Assembly: GCF_001894925.1 (NCBI RefSeq)
Contig: NZ_BCXD01000008.1
Span: 1 to 64,000, forward strand
Source of the DNA: Rhodococcus rhodnii NBRC 100604
Lineage (GTDB): Bacteria; Actinomycetota; Actinomycetes; Mycobacteriales; Mycobacteriaceae
Reading direction: 5' to 3'
Length of the DNA stretch: 64,000 nt
Below the pieces are notes generated by a model. It worked only from the letters and a program-made list of their open reading frames with translations. It searched no databases and was not told where the DNA came from. Numbering within the stretch: position 1 is the first letter of the stretch; each line of letters starts with the position of its first letter. Position numbers and translations under genes: made by a program. Positions 54,839-64,000 of this stretch are shown here, piece by piece.

Positions 54839-54857
54839 GTAGGCAGCAAGCTGCTCG
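54839..54857. repeat. Half-copy of the dispersed repeat in the fadE25-fadB2 spacer
   Basis: GTAGGCAGCAAGCTGCTCG matches the left flank of copy A (GTAGGCGGCAAGCCGCTCG) with two compensatory changes that keep the GCRGC-AA-GCYGC stem. The long second palindrome is missing. Confidence 0.6.
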
Positions 54858-54874
54858 AAGGAGCCAGTACCGAA

Positions 54875-55723
54875 ATGCAGAGGGTAGGAATCGTCGGCGG
54901 CGGCACCATGGGTGCCGGTATCGCCGAAGTGTGCGCCAAGGCCGGCAGCGAGGTGCTCGTCCTCGAGACGAAGCAGGAGTTCGCCGACGCCGCGACCGCG
55001 CGCGTCGAGAAGTCGATCGCCCGCGGCGTCAAGGCGGGCAAGCTCTCGCAGGAGGACGCAGACGCGGCGCTCGCCCGGATCGAGGTGACCCTCGACATCG
55101 AGCGTTTCGCCGACCGCGACCTCGTCGTCGAGGCGGCACCCGAGGTCGAGTCGATCAAGACCGACATCTTCGCGCGGCTCGACGAGGTCGTGCAGCCGTC
55201 GGGCATCCTCGCGACCAACACGTCGTCGATCCCCGTCATCAAGATGGCGCAGGCGACGAAGCGCCCGGGCAAGGTCGTGGGCGTCCACTTCTTCAACCCC
55301 GTCCCCGTCATGCCGCTCGTCGAGGTGATCTCGGCGCTCACGACCGAGCCCGAGTCCGCCGACGCGGTGTTCGACTACGTGAAGAACACCCTCGGCAAGA
55401 CGGCCGTCCGTGCGGGCGATCGCGCGGGCTTCATCGTCAACGCCCTGCTCATCCCGTACCTCACGTCGGCCGTCCGCATGCTCGAGTCGGGCTACGCGAC
55501 GAAGGAGGACATCGACGCCGCGATGAAGGGCGGTGCCGGATACCCGATGGGCCCGCTCACGCTCATCGACACCGTCGGCCTCGACATCACGCTCAACGCG
55601 GCGCAGTCGCTGTACGACGAGTTCGCCGAACCGCACTACGCACCGCCGGCGCTGCTGCGCCGCATGGTCGACGCGGGACGCCTCGGCCGCAAGGCCGGCA
55701 AGGGCTTCTACGACTACAGCTAG
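54875..55723 (+). CDS. fadB2: 3-hydroxybutyryl-CoA dehydrogenase
   Basis: 282 aa from ATG 54875. It reduces acetoacetyl-CoA or oxidises 3-hydroxyacyl-CoA with NAD(P)H. The Rossmann motif is VGIVGGGTMGAGIAEV. The catalytic residues are in VGVHFFNPVPVMPLVEVI (His, with Glu) and the Asn/Ser in TNTSSIPV. The C-terminal domain ends GRLGRKAGKGFYDY. It works with FadE25 in acyl-CoA oxidation. Confidence 0.94.
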   Translation: MQRVGIVGGGTMGAGIAEVCAKAGSEVLVLETKQEFADAATARVEKSIARGVKAGKLSQEDADAALARIEVTLDIERFADRDLVVEAAPEVESIKTDIFARLDEVVQPSGILATNTSSIPVIKMAQATKRPGKVVGVHFFNPVPVMPLVEVISALTTEPESADAVFDYVKNTLGKTAVRAGDRAGFIVNALLIPYLTSAVRMLESGYATKEDIDAAMKGGAGYPMGPLTLIDTVGLDITLNAAQSLYDEFAEPHYAPPALLRRMVDAGRLGRKAGKGFYDYS

Positions 55724-55735
55724 ATCCCGCTCGTG

Positions 55736-55768
55736 AGACCCCGGTGGCGCACCGCGTCGCCGGGGTCT
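55736..55768 (+). terminator. Terminator after fadB2
   Basis: AGACCCCGG / CCGGGGTCT (9 bp) with a GC-rich loop, 12 bp after the fadB2 stop and before the convergent methyltransferase end. Confidence 0.75.
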
Positions 55769-55775
55769 TCGTGCG

Positions 55776-56558
55776 TCACTCCTTGACGCCGTACCCATGT
55801 ACGAGATCGCGGTCGAGCTCACCTGCCCGAAGTCGAGCCGCCGGCTGACCTCCTCGAACGGCAACCGGCCCCGCGCCGCCCGCGCCATGTCCACGACGCG
55901 CAACGGGTTCTTCGAACGCGGCCCCCAACCCCACGATCTCGCGGCTGCGGATGCCGTGCGCATGCATGAGCGTCGTGAGCTCCCCGGGCCGGATGCACAT
56001 CGACCAGTCGTGGATCGGGGTGTCGAACATCCTGGTCAGCCGCCATTCCTGCATGATCTTGATCGCGACGACCCAGCTCACCGCGGTGCGGTTGATCGTG
56101 TCGAACACGTACAGCCCGCCCGGGCGCAGCACCCGCGCGGTCTCGCTCAGCACGGCATCGACGTCGTCGACGTGTTCGAGGACGTCGCAGCAGTACACGA
56201 GATCCGCGCTCGCGTCCTCGACCGGCAGCGCCTCCCCCGACCCGACGCGATAGTCGATCTCGAGGCCGGCACCCGCGGCATGATCGCGGGCCGCCGCGAG
56301 CGCCACCTCCGACGGATCGACGCCCACGACGCCGAGCCCCAGCTCCGCGAACCGTTCCGCGAGAAAACCCCCACCGCACCCGACGTCGACGGCGCTGCGA
56401 CCCGTGGCGTCGTCACCCCACCACTGCGCGAGGACCGACGCGAAATAGTCGAAGCGGCCGGTCCCGAGGCTGCCGTGCAGAAAACTCAGCGGGTTGCCGG
56501 AATCCCACCACGTGTGCCCCTTGCGGTTGTACACGTCGTTGTCGATGCCCACGAGCAT
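55776..56558 (-). CDS. UbiG-like SAM methyltransferase with compensated internal frameshift
   Basis: About 260 aa from ATG 56558 (GTG 56552 fits the ribosome site GGAAGGGG better). It has the family start IDNDVYNRKGHTWWD, motif I AVDVGCGGGFLAERF, and LVYCCDVLEHVDDVDAVL. After REIVGLG the frame departs from the family: the expected GPRSKNPLRVVDMARAARG continues in another frame. The familiar ending is regained as GYGVKE just before the stop. About 42 residues between 55797 and 55922 are therefore read out of frame. The likely role is an O-methyltransferase of quinone or envelope metabolism, though this C-terminal helical region may be damaged. Confidence 0.75.
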   Translation of the reverse strand: MLVGIDNDVYNRKGHTWWDSGNPLSFLHGSLGTGRFDYFASVLAQWWGDDATGRSAVDVGCGGGFLAERFAELGLGVVGVDPSEVALAAARDHAAGAGLEIDYRVGSGEALPVEDASADLVYCCDVLEHVDDVDAVLSETARVLRPGGLYVFDTINRTAVSWVVAIKIMQEWRLTRMFDTPIHDWSMCIRPGELTTLMHAHGIRSREIVGLGAAFEEPVARRGHGAGGAGPVAVRGGQPAARLRAGELDRDLVHGYGVKE

Positions 56559-56647
56559 CCCCTTCCGCGGCCCGTCGTCCCCGTTCCCCGTGCGCGCTCG
56601 CGCCGGAACCGGCCCGCCCGCGCGACCGCCGAGCGCACCATGAGGGC

Positions 56648-58111
56648 ATGACCACCCCCACCATCGCACTGAAATCCACTCGGGGCAGATGGATCGTGGC
56701 GGCGACGGTCCTGGGCTCGTCGCTGGCGATGCTCGACGGCACGATCGTCAACGTCGCACTCCCGCACATCGGGTCGTCGCTCGACGCCCAGATGTCGGGC
56801 CTGCAGTGGGTGCTCAGCGGCTACACCCTCTCGCTCGCATCGCTCATCCTGCTCGCGGGCTCGCTGGGCGACCGGCTCGGCCGGCGGCGGATGTTCGTGA
56901 TCGGCACCGTGTGGTTCGCCGTCGCGTCCGTGCTGTGCGCGCTCGCACCGACGATCGCGATGCTCATCGTCGCGCGGATCCTGCAGGGCATCGGTGCCGC
57001 GCTGCTCACGCCCGGCAGTCTCGCGATCATCAACGCGTCGATCGACGAGAACGACCGAGGCGCCGCGATCGGGCTGTGGTCGGGACTCGGCGGTGTCGCG
57101 AGCGCGATCGGCCCGCTCATCGGCGGCTGGCTCGTCGAAGCCGTCGGGTGGCGCGCCGTGTTCCTGCTCAACCTGCCGCTCGCCGTCGCGGTGGTGTGGG
57201 TCGCGCTGCGTCACGTCCCCGAGAGCAACGACCCCGACGCCCCCGCGAAGATGGACTACGTCGGATCGGCGCTCGCGATCGCGGGCCTCGGACTGCTCAC
57301 CTACGGGCTCATCGAACTGCAACCGCTCGCCGCGATCGCCGGTCTCGTCGCGATGGTGTTCTTCGTCGTCGTCGAGCGCCGCTCGCCGCACGCGCTCGTC
57401 CCGCCGTCGCTGTTCCGCTCCCGCGTGTTCACGGCGGCGAACATCGTGACGCTCGCGGTGTACGCCGCGCTGGGTGGCGTCTTCTTCCTGCTGCTCATGC
57501 AGCTGCAGATCGTCGCGGGATACTCGCCGATCGCCGCGGGCGCCGCGACGATCCCGGTCACGCTGCTCATGCTCGTGCTGTCGGCGCGGGCCGGACGGTG
57601 GGCGCAGCAGCACGGCCCGCACCTGCTCATGACGATCGGGCCCGCGATCGCGGCACTCGGTCTGCTGCTCATGCTGCGGATCGGCCCGGACGCGTCGTAC
57701 GTCGTCGACGTCCTGCCCGGCGTCGTCCTGTTCGGTCTCGGCCTGTCGGCGCTCGTCGCCCCGCTCACGGCCGCCGTGCTGGGCTCGGTGCCCGTCGTGC
57801 AGTCCGGTATCGCATCGGGCGTGAACAACGCGATCGCCCGCACCGCCCAACTGCTCGCGGTCGCCGCGCTGCCGCCGCTGGCGGGGCTGAGCGGGATCGG
57901 AGTCGGCCAGCCGGAGGAGTTCTCGTCGGGCTTCCGTATCGCGATGCTCATCTGCGTCGGCCTGCTGGTGACGGGCGCCGTCGTGGCCGCGGTGCTGATC
58001 CGCAATCCGTCGTCACCGCCGCCGGCCAGTGCCGTGACGACGGCGCCGCGGTGCGACGTCACGGGCCCCGCGATCGCGCCGGCCCCGGCCGCCCGCGACG
58101 GCGGCACCTAG
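56648..58111 (+). CDS. DHA2-type MFS drug exporter (EmrB/QacA family)
   Basis: 487 aa, 14 predicted helices. Motif D1 is LAMLDGTIVNVALP, motif A GSLGDRLGRRRMF, motif B RILQGIGAALLTPGSLA, and motif C GLGGVASAIGPLIGGWL. It exports drugs or other hydrophobic compounds with proton exchange. Divergent from the methyltransferase; no adjacent regulator. Confidence 0.92.
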   Translation: MTTPTIALKSTRGRWIVAATVLGSSLAMLDGTIVNVALPHIGSSLDAQMSGLQWVLSGYTLSLASLILLAGSLGDRLGRRRMFVIGTVWFAVASVLCALAPTIAMLIVARILQGIGAALLTPGSLAIINASIDENDRGAAIGLWSGLGGVASAIGPLIGGWLVEAVGWRAVFLLNLPLAVAVVWVALRHVPESNDPDAPAKMDYVGSALAIAGLGLLTYGLIELQPLAAIAGLVAMVFFVVVERRSPHALVPPSLFRSRVFTAANIVTLAVYAALGGVFFLLLMQLQIVAGYSPIAAGAATIPVTLLMLVLSARAGRWAQQHGPHLLMTIGPAIAALGLLLMLRIGPDASYVVDVLPGVVLFGLGLSALVAPLTAAVLGSVPVVQSGIASGVNNAIARTAQLLAVAALPPLAGLSGIGVGQPEEFSSGFRIAMLICVGLLVTGAVVAAVLIRNPSSPPPASAVTTAPRCDVTGPAIAPAPAARDGGT

Positions 58112-58121
58112 AATCGCGGCC

Positions 58122-58508
58122 GTGGCTACCGCAGGACCGACCGGCACCGAATCGGTGCGGGTCGACAGCTGGATCTGGGCCGTGCGGCTGCTGAAGACCC
58201 GTTCGGCGGCAGCAGCCGCGTGCCGTGGGGGCCACGTCCGGGTGGGCGACACCGCCGCGAAACCCTCGACGCACGTCGCGCCCGGCGACGTCGTGCGGGT
58301 GAGGACGGCCGACACCGAGCGGCTCGTCACGGTCACGAGGACCATCACCAAACGCGTCGGCGCCCCCGTCGCGGTGACCTGCTACATCGACCACACGCCC
58401 GCGCCGCCGCCCCGCGAGTCGCGGCCCGCGGTCCCGGTGCGCGATCGCGGCACCGGCCGCCCCACCAAACGCGAACGGCGCGACCTGCACCGGCTGCGCG
58501 GTTACTGA
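58122..58508 (+). CDS. S4-domain RNA-binding protein (HslR-like)
   Basis: 128 aa from GTG 58122. The S4 domain is VRVDSWIWAVRLLKTRSAAAAACRGGHVRVGDTAAKPSTHVAPGDVVRV. HslR-type proteins bind stalled large ribosomal subunits. The C-terminal tail is basic. It lies 10 bp after the MFS gene but is probably an independent housekeeping function. Confidence 0.85.
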   Translation: MATAGPTGTESVRVDSWIWAVRLLKTRSAAAAACRGGHVRVGDTAAKPSTHVAPGDVVRVRTADTERLVTVTRTITKRVGAPVAVTCYIDHTPAPPPRESRPAVPVRDRGTGRPTKRERRDLHRLRGY

Positions 58509-58609
58509 CCGCGGTGGCCGGTGCCGGTCGCGCCGTGACGCTTCCGACATCTTCTCGTGTGGAGACACTCCGTGATGTGCCCCTGGTGCTCGGGCGAACC
58601 CGAACGTCG

Positions 58610-59551
58610 TCAGTGCGGGAGCAGGACGCTCAGTCCGCGCTGGAAGCTCGCGATGCGCTCGATGAGCCCGTGCGTGCCGCCGTTGACGAGGCGCGAGACC
58701 GACTCGATGTTCGAGCCGTCGGCCGTCGCGTTGAGGTTGCGCGACTGCCAGTACCACGCGGCGGTCTCGAACGCGTGCTCAGTCGAGGCCATCAGCTCGG
58801 GATGCGCGACGAAGTCGATGCCCGTGTAGTCGCTGACCTGCTGGTAGTTGTGGCGACCCGTCACCTGGATCGCGCCGCGACCCTTGTACCGCTGACCGTC
58901 GCCTGCCTGCGTGTTGCCGAGGTCCGCGCGTCCCTCGTACGCGGCGCCCGAGGCGTACTCCTCGAAGGTACGGAACGAGTCCGACTCGACGACCAGCTGC
59001 GAGATGAACGCCGCGATCCGGAAGGGGTTGTCGATCTGTGCCTTCGCGAGCGCGCGGTTGAGCGGCTCGATGTAGGCGACCGCGTTCTCGTGCGGGATGA
59101 ACGGCACGATCGCGGTGAGCTGCTCGACGGTGAGCAGCTGCGGAGCGGGTGCCGGAGCCGGAGCCGGCTCGGCGGCGGGCGCCGGGGCGGGCTGCGGAAC
59201 GGCAGCGGCCTCGGGGGCAGGGCTCGCCTGCGGTGCGGCAGCGACCTGCTCGGCCGGTGCCGCACCCTCTGCTGCGGGCGCATCGCTCGTCGTGGTGGCG
59301 CCCTCGGCGTCCACGGGGAGGTCCAGCGACGACAGCATCGCAGCGGCCTCCTCGGGCGACGGGTTGGCGTAGGAGGGCAGATCCGCGTGGGCCGGCGGGG
59401 AGTCGACACCGACGACGAGATTGCCCACGGACAGTCCGGCGACGGCAAGAGCCGTCACGCCCAGGTAACGTGCCTTGGTGGGCATCCGCCGCACCCAGTG
59501 GCGCGCGCCGGCGGCGGTGCGCTGCAGCGGCGACGCGGCGTCGGAGGACAT
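58610..59551 (-). CDS. Secreted glycoside hydrolase family 19-like enzyme
   Basis: 313 aa from ATG 59551 with GAGG 5 nt upstream. A signal-anchor or signal peptide (YLGVTALAVAGLSVGNLVVG) is followed by an Ala/Pro/Glu-rich linker (about 65-130) and a GH19 catalytic domain. The general-acid Glu is in QLVVESDSFRTFEE, and YKGRGAIQVTGRHNYQQ is the conserved substrate cleft. The domain is of the short, endolysin-like type, so peptidoglycan may be the target as well as chitin. A c-di-AMP riboswitch was looked for upstream and not found. Confidence 0.88.
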   Translation of the reverse strand: MSSDAASPLQRTAAGARHWVRRMPTKARYLGVTALAVAGLSVGNLVVGVDSPPAHADLPSYANPSPEEAAAMLSSLDLPVDAEGATTTSDAPAAEGAAPAEQVAAAPQASPAPEAAAVPQPAPAPAAEPAPAPAPAPQLLTVEQLTAIVPFIPHENAVAYIEPLNRALAKAQIDNPFRIAAFISQLVVESDSFRTFEEYASGAAYEGRADLGNTQAGDGQRYKGRGAIQVTGRHNYQQVSDYTGIDFVAHPELMASTEHAFETAAWYWQSRNLNATADGSNIESVSRLVNGGTHGLIERIASFQRGLSVLLPH

Positions 59552-59867
59552 GGTGGCCTCGTCACGGCCGGTAACGCTGTAGTCAGGGTGTTGCACGAGT
59601 TTCTCCAAGATCGGCCACCACGTGTGGCCTCGGTCGAGACAGATGCACCGTCGAAGTTCGATCTCGGAACGGGTCCGATACTCGAGCGTCACCCGGTGAT
59701 CACGGGAAGGTCTCAACCAGGTAACAGCCGATCACCCGCAATCTTCAAGCAATCGTGGATGACGTCACATACGGATGTATTGAGTAACTGATGTCACTTT
59801 CATCCCTGGGATTCGTAAACATTTCCGCAGCACATCTCGGCTGCCGTTACCTTTTCGTTGCCTGGCG
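59552..59867. promoter_or_regulatory. Upstream region of the GH19 gene
   Basis: This 316-bp spacer holds no gene. It contains a TGACGTCA palindrome (59759-59766) and the near-palindrome CCCGGTGATCACGGG (59692-59706). The GH19 promoter must lie here, but no -10/-35 pair was assigned. Confidence 0.4.
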
Positions 59868-61136
59868 TCAGCGCCGACGACGTTCGCGTACAGCGTGCCG
59901 AAGTGGCCGAACGGTGACCCCGAGTTCGCGACGAGTTCGCCGGCGGAAGACGAGCACACCGACGGCCGCGACAGCCCAGATCACGTACTGGACACACCAC
60001 GCGACGCGGAAGGCCTCGAACGTGTAACCGCCCATCGCGTCGAGGATCATGCCCATCGACTGCAGGACCAGTAGCGTCGCGAAGAATCCACCGCTGTTGA
60101 CCAGGCCCTGAGCGGTTCCCATGCTCGTCGTCGGGACGAGCATCCGGGCGAAGTCGAACCCGATCATCGAGCCCGGCCCGCCCACCGAGATCACGACGAC
60201 CAGCGCGGCCAGCAACCACGCCGGCGCAGGCCCGGGCAACGCGAGGACGATCGTCCACATCACGGCGCTCGCGGCCATCACGGTGAGCACCATCAGCGAA
60301 CGCCGCATCGGATAACGGCCGCTGAGCACACCGACGACCGCTCCGGACGCGATCGCGACGACGACCGACAGCGTCAGCATCAGGCCCGCCTGCGACGGCG
60401 TGAGCCCCTGCGCCGTCGTCAGATACGGGACGCCCCACAGCAACGAGAAGGCCGTGATCGAGAACTGCGTCCCCATATGGGTGAAGAACCCGAGCCGTGC
60501 GGCGTGATTCGAGAACACCGCCCTGACCTGCCTCGCGACGTCGCGCACCCCCGCGGGGGCGGCGACGACCTCGTTGCCGGGTGGCGAATCGCGGATCACG
60601 GCGAGCGACAGCACGAACGCGAGCACCCCGAGCGCAGCGGCGGCGCCGAAGGCCGTCGGCCACCCGGCGCTCGTGAGCAGAGCGGTGAACGGGATGGCCG
60701 ACAGCACCTGCCCCAGTTGCCCGGTGATGCCCGTCAGCTGCGACACGAGCGGCACCCGGCGCGGCGCGAACCACTGCGGCACGAGCCGCAGGACGGAGAT
60801 GAAGGTGAAGGCGTCGCCCGCGCCGACGACGATGCGTGCGGCGATCGCGAGCGGTAACGACTCGGTGACGGCGAGGACCGTCTGCGCGATCGCCATCATG
60901 AGCGCGCCGATCGCGATCATCGTGCGCGACCCGAACCGGTCGAGCAGAACACCCGCCGGGATCTGCATTCCCGCGTACACGACGACCTGCAGCACGACGA
61001 AGCTCGACAGCACGCCGGGCCCGATCGCGAACCGTTCGGACGCCTCGATCCCCGCGACGCCGAACGTCGTGCGGTGCAGCACGGCGATCACGTACGCGAA
61101 GATTCCCGCGCCCCACACCCACCACACACGTTTCAT
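59868..61136 (-). CDS. MFS transporter
   Basis: 422 aa from ATG 61136. Twelve helices. Motif A is PAGVLLDRFGSRTMIAIG, and the N-terminus GAGIFAYVIAVLHRTTFGVAG is typical of a subgroup that sits beside ilvD in mycobacteria (Rv0191-like, from memory). The substrate is unknown. Confidence 0.85.
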   Translation of the reverse strand: MKRVWWVWGAGIFAYVIAVLHRTTFGVAGIEASERFAIGPGVLSSFVVLQVVVYAGMQIPAGVLLDRFGSRTMIAIGALMMAIAQTVLAVTESLPLAIAARIVVGAGDAFTFISVLRLVPQWFAPRRVPLVSQLTGITGQLGQVLSAIPFTALLTSAGWPTAFGAAAALGVLAFVLSLAVIRDSPPGNEVVAAPAGVRDVARQVRAVFSNHAARLGFFTHMGTQFSITAFSLLWGVPYLTTAQGLTPSQAGLMLTLSVVVAIASGAVVGVLSGRYPMRRSLMVLTVMAASAVMWTIVLALPGPAPAWLLAALVVVISVGGPGSMIGFDFARMLVPTTSMGTAQGLVNSGGFFATLLVLQSMGMILDAMGGYTFEAFRVAWCVQYVIWAVAAVGVLVFRRRTRRELGVTVRPLRHAVRERRRR

Positions 61137-61179
61137 CGTGGGATGAATCTACGCCTCGGAACGCGGTCGCCGTCCTACC

Positions 61180-61749
61180 GTGGACCCCGTGGGATACGAC
61201 TGGATCTCTCTGCAGACTCTCGCGCGCGACGAGTTCACCCGTCGCCTGGACGCCGTCACCGACTGGAACGCCCCCACCCCCGACACGGACTGGACCGTCC
61301 TCGACCTCGCCGTGCACGTCACGACCGAACAGCAGTGGGTTCCGCCGCTGCTGGCCGGACGGACCGTCGCCCGTGCCCGCCGCGAGATCGCTCCGCTGCA
61401 CGGCGACCTCAGCCGCGAATGGGAACGGTATGCGAGCGCCGCGACCGACGCATGGGCCACGACCCCGCCAGAGAATCCCGTGCATCTGTCCTTCGGCACG
61501 GTCACCGCGGAGTTCTACCTGCGCCAGCAGACGAGCGACATCACCGTGCACGCGTGGGACCTCGCCCGCGCGATCGGCGGCGACACCACACTCGACCCCG
61601 TCCTCGCCGCCGCCGTGTGGGAGGACCTGCGCGATCAGGCGGACGCACTCGCCGCGAGCGGCCTGTTCGCACCGCCGGTCCCCGTCCCCGACGACGCCCC
61701 GGTCCAGGACCGGCTGCTCGCCCTGACGGGCCGCGACCCGAGCCAATGA
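61180..61749 (+). CDS. TIGR03086/MDMPI-type DinB-like protein
   Basis: 189 aa from GTG 61180 (GTG 61189 is also possible; no ribosome site, so leaderless). Features of the mycothiol-dependent maleylpyruvate isomerase group are an early LAVHVTTEQQW and a later TSDITVHAWDLARAIGGDT with the metal-binding His. It may be a mycothiol-using transferase. It lies 37 bp upstream of ilvD. Confidence 0.78.
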   Translation: MDPVGYDWISLQTLARDEFTRRLDAVTDWNAPTPDTDWTVLDLAVHVTTEQQWVPPLLAGRTVARARREIAPLHGDLSREWERYASAATDAWATTPPENPVHLSFGTVTAEFYLRQQTSDITVHAWDLARAIGGDTTLDPVLAAAVWEDLRDQADALAASGLFAPPVPVPDDAPVQDRLLALTGRDPSQ

Positions 61750-61786
61750 CCAGCAGGGTGCGCGCAGGCTTCCTACGCTCTAGTGC

Positions 61787-63487
61787 ATGAGCGAGCGAAC
61801 AGCGGACATGAAACCACGCAGCCGCGACGTCACCGACGGCCTCGAGCGCGCCGCCGCACGCGGCATGCTGCGTGCCGTCGGGATGGGCGACGACGACTGG
61901 GCCAAGCCGCAGATCGGTGTCGCGTCGTCGTGGAACGAGATCACTCCGTGCAACCTCTCGCTCGACCGGCTCGCCGGCGCGGTCAAGGACGGCGTGCACG
62001 CCGCCTCCGGCTATCCGCTCGAGTTCGGGACGATCTCGGTCTCCGACGGCATCTCGATGGGCCACGAGGGGATGCACTTCTCGCTCGTCTCCCGCGAGGT
62101 GATCGCCGACAGCGTCGAGACGGTGATGCAGGCCGAGCGGCTCGACGGCTCGGTGCTGCTCGCCGGGTGCGACAAGTCGCTGCCCGGCATGCTCATGGCC
62201 GCCGCCCGGCTCGACCTCGCGTCGGTCTTCCTCTACGCGGGCTCGACGCTGCCGGGCACCGCGAAGCTCACGGACGGGAGCGAGCGTCAGGTCACGATCA
62301 TCGACGCCTTCGAGGCGGTCGGTGCATGTGCGCGCGGGCTGATGAGCCGCGAGGACGTCGACATCATCGAACGCAACATCTGTCCCGCCGAGGGCGCATG
62401 CGGCGGGATGTACACGGCGAACACGATGGCGAGTGCCGCCGAAGCGCTCGGCATGTCGCTGCCCGGCAGCGCCGCACCCCCCGCGAGCGACTACCGGCGT
62501 GACGGGTTCGCGCGGCGCAGCGGCGAGGCCGTCGTCGAACTGCTCCGGCAGGGAATCACGGCCCGCGACATCCTCACGATGCACGCCTTCGAGAACGCGA
62601 TCGCCGTCGTGATGGCGTTCGGCGGCTCCACCAACGCCGTCCTGCACCTGCTCGCGATCGCGCACGAAGCCGACGTCGACCTCACCCTCGACGACTTCCG
62701 CCGCATCGGCGCTCGCGTCCCCCACCTCGCGGACGTCAAGCCGTTCGGCGCCCACGTCATGACCGACGTCGACCGCATCGGCGGCGTCCCCGTCGTCATG
62801 AAGGCACTGCTCGACGCGGGCCTGCTGCACGGCGACGCCCTCACCGTCACGGGCCGCACGATGGCCGAGAACCTCGAATCGCTCTCCCCGCCCGATCCCG
62901 ACGGCAAGGTGCTGCGCGCGCTCACGTCGCCGATCCACCCGACGGGCGGCATCACGATCCTGAAGGGCTCACTCGCGCCGGGCGGTGCCGTCGTGAAGTC
63001 GGCGGGATTCGACGACGACGTGTTCGAGGGGACGGCGCGCGTCTTCGATCGCGAGCGCGCCGCGATGGACGCGCTCGAGGACGGCACGATCACGGGTGGC
63101 GACGTCGTCGTGATCCGGTACGAGGGGCCCAAGGGCGGTCCGGGGATGCGCGAGATGCTCGCGATCACCGGGGCGATCAAGGGGGCCGGGCTCGGCAAGG
63201 ACGTCCTGCTGCTCACCGACGGCCGCTTCTCGGGCGGCACGACGGGTCTGTGTGTCGGTCACGTCGCTCCCGAGGCGGTCGACGGCGGGCCGATCGCGTT
63301 CGTGCGCGACGGCGATCGCATCCGGCTCGACGTCGGCAGCGGAACGCTCGATCTCCTCGTCGAAGATCACGAGCTGGCGCAGCGGCGCCACGGGTGGGAG
63401 CCCCTACCGGCTCGCTACACCCGTGGCGTGCTCGCGAAGTACACCAAGCTCGTCGGCTCGGCGTCCGAGGGCGCCGTGTGCGACTAG
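61787..63487 (+). CDS. ilvD: Dihydroxy-acid dehydratase
   Basis: 566 aa from ATG 61787. It converts dihydroxy-isovalerate and dihydroxy-methylvalerate to the keto acids of valine, leucine and isoleucine synthesis. Fe-S cysteines are in [20 protein letters not shown] and [13 protein letters not shown], and the C-terminal [17 protein letters not shown] is intact. The pattern fits the [2Fe-2S] class. Full length. Confidence 0.96.
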   Translation: MSERTADMKPRSRDVTDGLERAAARGMLRAVGMGDDDWAKPQIGVASSWNEITPCNLSLDRLAGAVKDGVHAASGYPLEFGTISVSDGISMGHEGMHFSLVSREVIADSVETVMQAERLDGSVLLAGCDKSLPGMLMAAARLDLASVFLYAGSTLPGTAKLTDGSERQVTIIDAFEAVGACARGLMSREDVDIIERNICPAEGACGGMYTANTMASAAEALGMSLPGSAAPPASDYRRDGFARRSGEAVVELLRQGITARDILTMHAFENAIAVVMAFGGSTNAVLHLLAIAHEADVDLTLDDFRRIGARVPHLADVKPFGAHVMTDVDRIGGVPVVMKALLDAGLLHGDALTVTGRTMAENLESLSPPDPDGKVLRALTSPIHPTGGITILKGSLAPGGAVVKSAGFDDDVFEGTARVFDRERAAMDALEDGTITGGDVVVIRYEGPKGGPGMREMLAITGAIKGAGLGKDVLLLTDGRFSGGTTGLCVGHVAPEAVDGGPIAFVRDGDRIRLDVGSGTLDLLVEDHELAQRRHGWEPLPARYTRGVLAKYTKLVGSASEGAVCD

Positions 63488-63500
63488 ACCGTCGGCCGAA

Positions 63501-64000
63501 CTAGATCGGGCGGAAGCCCGATCCCGGACCACCGCTCGCGTCGATCGCATCCATGACGAGGTTCATGTTCGTTCCCACCTCGGGACCGATGCACGGCACC
63601 AGCAGGTAGGCGTTGACCATCGCGACGAGCGTCGTCCCGACGACCAGTGGGGCCCCCGAATCGCCCTCGATCACGCACGCCTGCGTCCACGTCTCCTGGG
63701 TCTGCAGGACGTCGCCCCACACGACTCCGCACGTGTTGCCCGTCGTCCGGCCTTCCTTGCAGCCGATCTGCGGGAACTGAGCGGGATCGCCGACCTGGGT
63801 GATCGTGACGTTGCCGACGCGGTTCACGGGCGCGACCTTCGCGCGGTCGAACTCGATCACGGCGTAGTCGAGGGTGTTGTCGACGGCGACGAAGCGCCCG
63901 ACGACACCCGAGTCCATCTTGTACTCGGGCGCGACGGTCGATCCGACGTCGCCGCAGTGTCCGGCGGTGAGCCCGACGAGCCGGCCCGCGGAGTCGTTGC
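63501..64000 (-). CDS. Chymotrypsin-like serine protease (5' end outside window)
   Basis: The frame continues to the window edge. The visible part contains the catalytic triad: His in LTAGHCGDVG (near 63955), Asp in NTLDYAVIEFD, and Ser in VIEGDSGAPLVV. Three more Cys (IGCKEG, NTCGV, VPCIG) may form disulfides. The start and signal peptide are not in the window; secretion is expected for this family. The ATG at 63917 is internal. Confidence 0.85.
   Translation of the reverse strand, partial: NDSAGRLVGLTAGHCGDVGSTVAPEYKMDSGVVGRFVAVDNTLDYAVIEFDRAKVAPVNRVGNVTITQVGDPAQFPQIGCKEGRTTGNTCGVVWGDVLQTQETWTQACVIEGDSGAPLVVGTTLVAMVNAYLLVPCIGPEVGTNMNLVMDAIDASGGPGSGFRPI

Noticed and set aside
59552-59867. 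c-di-AMP (ydaO) riboswitch ahead of the GH19 gene
   Set aside because: Such riboswitches often precede wall-hydrolase genes in actinobacteria, but the conserved cores were not found in the minus-strand leader.

Overview
The window is high-GC actinobacterial DNA from a mycolic-acid bacterium (order Mycobacteriales, most likely Rhodococcus or a near relative). The evidence is an MmpL3-type mycolate transporter linked to trmB and a NYN-domain gene, a GTP-dependent PEP carboxykinase of mycobacterial type, FadE25- and LigC-like proteins, a DUF222/HNH gene, and frequent GTG/TTG starts with 4-bp ATGA or GTGA overlaps. The taxon and the mycobacterial gene names are recalled from protein families, not from a database search.

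Layout. 1-3.6 kb: end of a membrane protein, a GT4 glycosyltransferase, a SAM methyltransferase and a ROK sugar kinase. 3.7-5.5 kb: pckG. 5.8-8.4 kb: a small DxDGDG protein and two degenerate dynamin/GTPase-like proteins. 8.6-13 kb: trmB, NYN gene, mmpL3. 13-19 kb: HtaA-like secreted protein, DUF222/HNH protein, DUF1707 protein, AI-2E-type permease, membrane adenylate cyclase. 19-21.1 kb: a lower-GC island with a YcaO gene, a 33-codon peptide gene in front of it and a strong hairpin between them. 21-25 kb: small membrane protein, UPF0104 flippase-like protein, YceI, DUF3054, POT peptide transporter. 25-29 kb: two tandem penicillin-binding lipoproteins, one with its catalytic motifs destroyed. 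29-41 kb: ABC-F protein, hydrolases, trpF, DoxX, a two-component system divergent from an ABC-2 exporter, pirin, an MHS transporter. 41-48.7 kb: M13 metallopeptidase, a ugpAEBC-type sugar/glycerol-phosphate importer and an L,D-transpeptidase. 49-51.5 kb: a LigD-type polymerase and LigC ligase pair. 51.5-55.8 kb: two TetR regulators with visible operator-like palindromes, a VOC protein, fadE25 and fadB2. 55.8-64 kb: a methyltransferase with a compensated double frameshift, two MFS transporters, an S4 protein, a GH19 protein, ilvD and a serine protease cut by the window edge.

The best candidate for an undescribed system is the 19-20.5 kb cassette. It has a peptide gene with a perfect Shine-Dalgarno, then a 13-bp hairpin, then a stand-alone YcaO enzyme, all on the minus strand in DNA of visibly lower GC. 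This is the layout of a minimal RiPP (ribosomally made, post-translationally modified peptide) pathway. The peptide has no Cys, Thr or Arg, and no E1-like, TfuA, dehydrogenase or exporter partner is nearby. Other points worth following are a dispersed palindromic repeat in gene spacers, an in-frame 24-bp minisatellite in trmB, and a catalytically dead PBP paralogue beside its active twin. No tRNA, rRNA, CRISPR array, transposase or integrase was seen.
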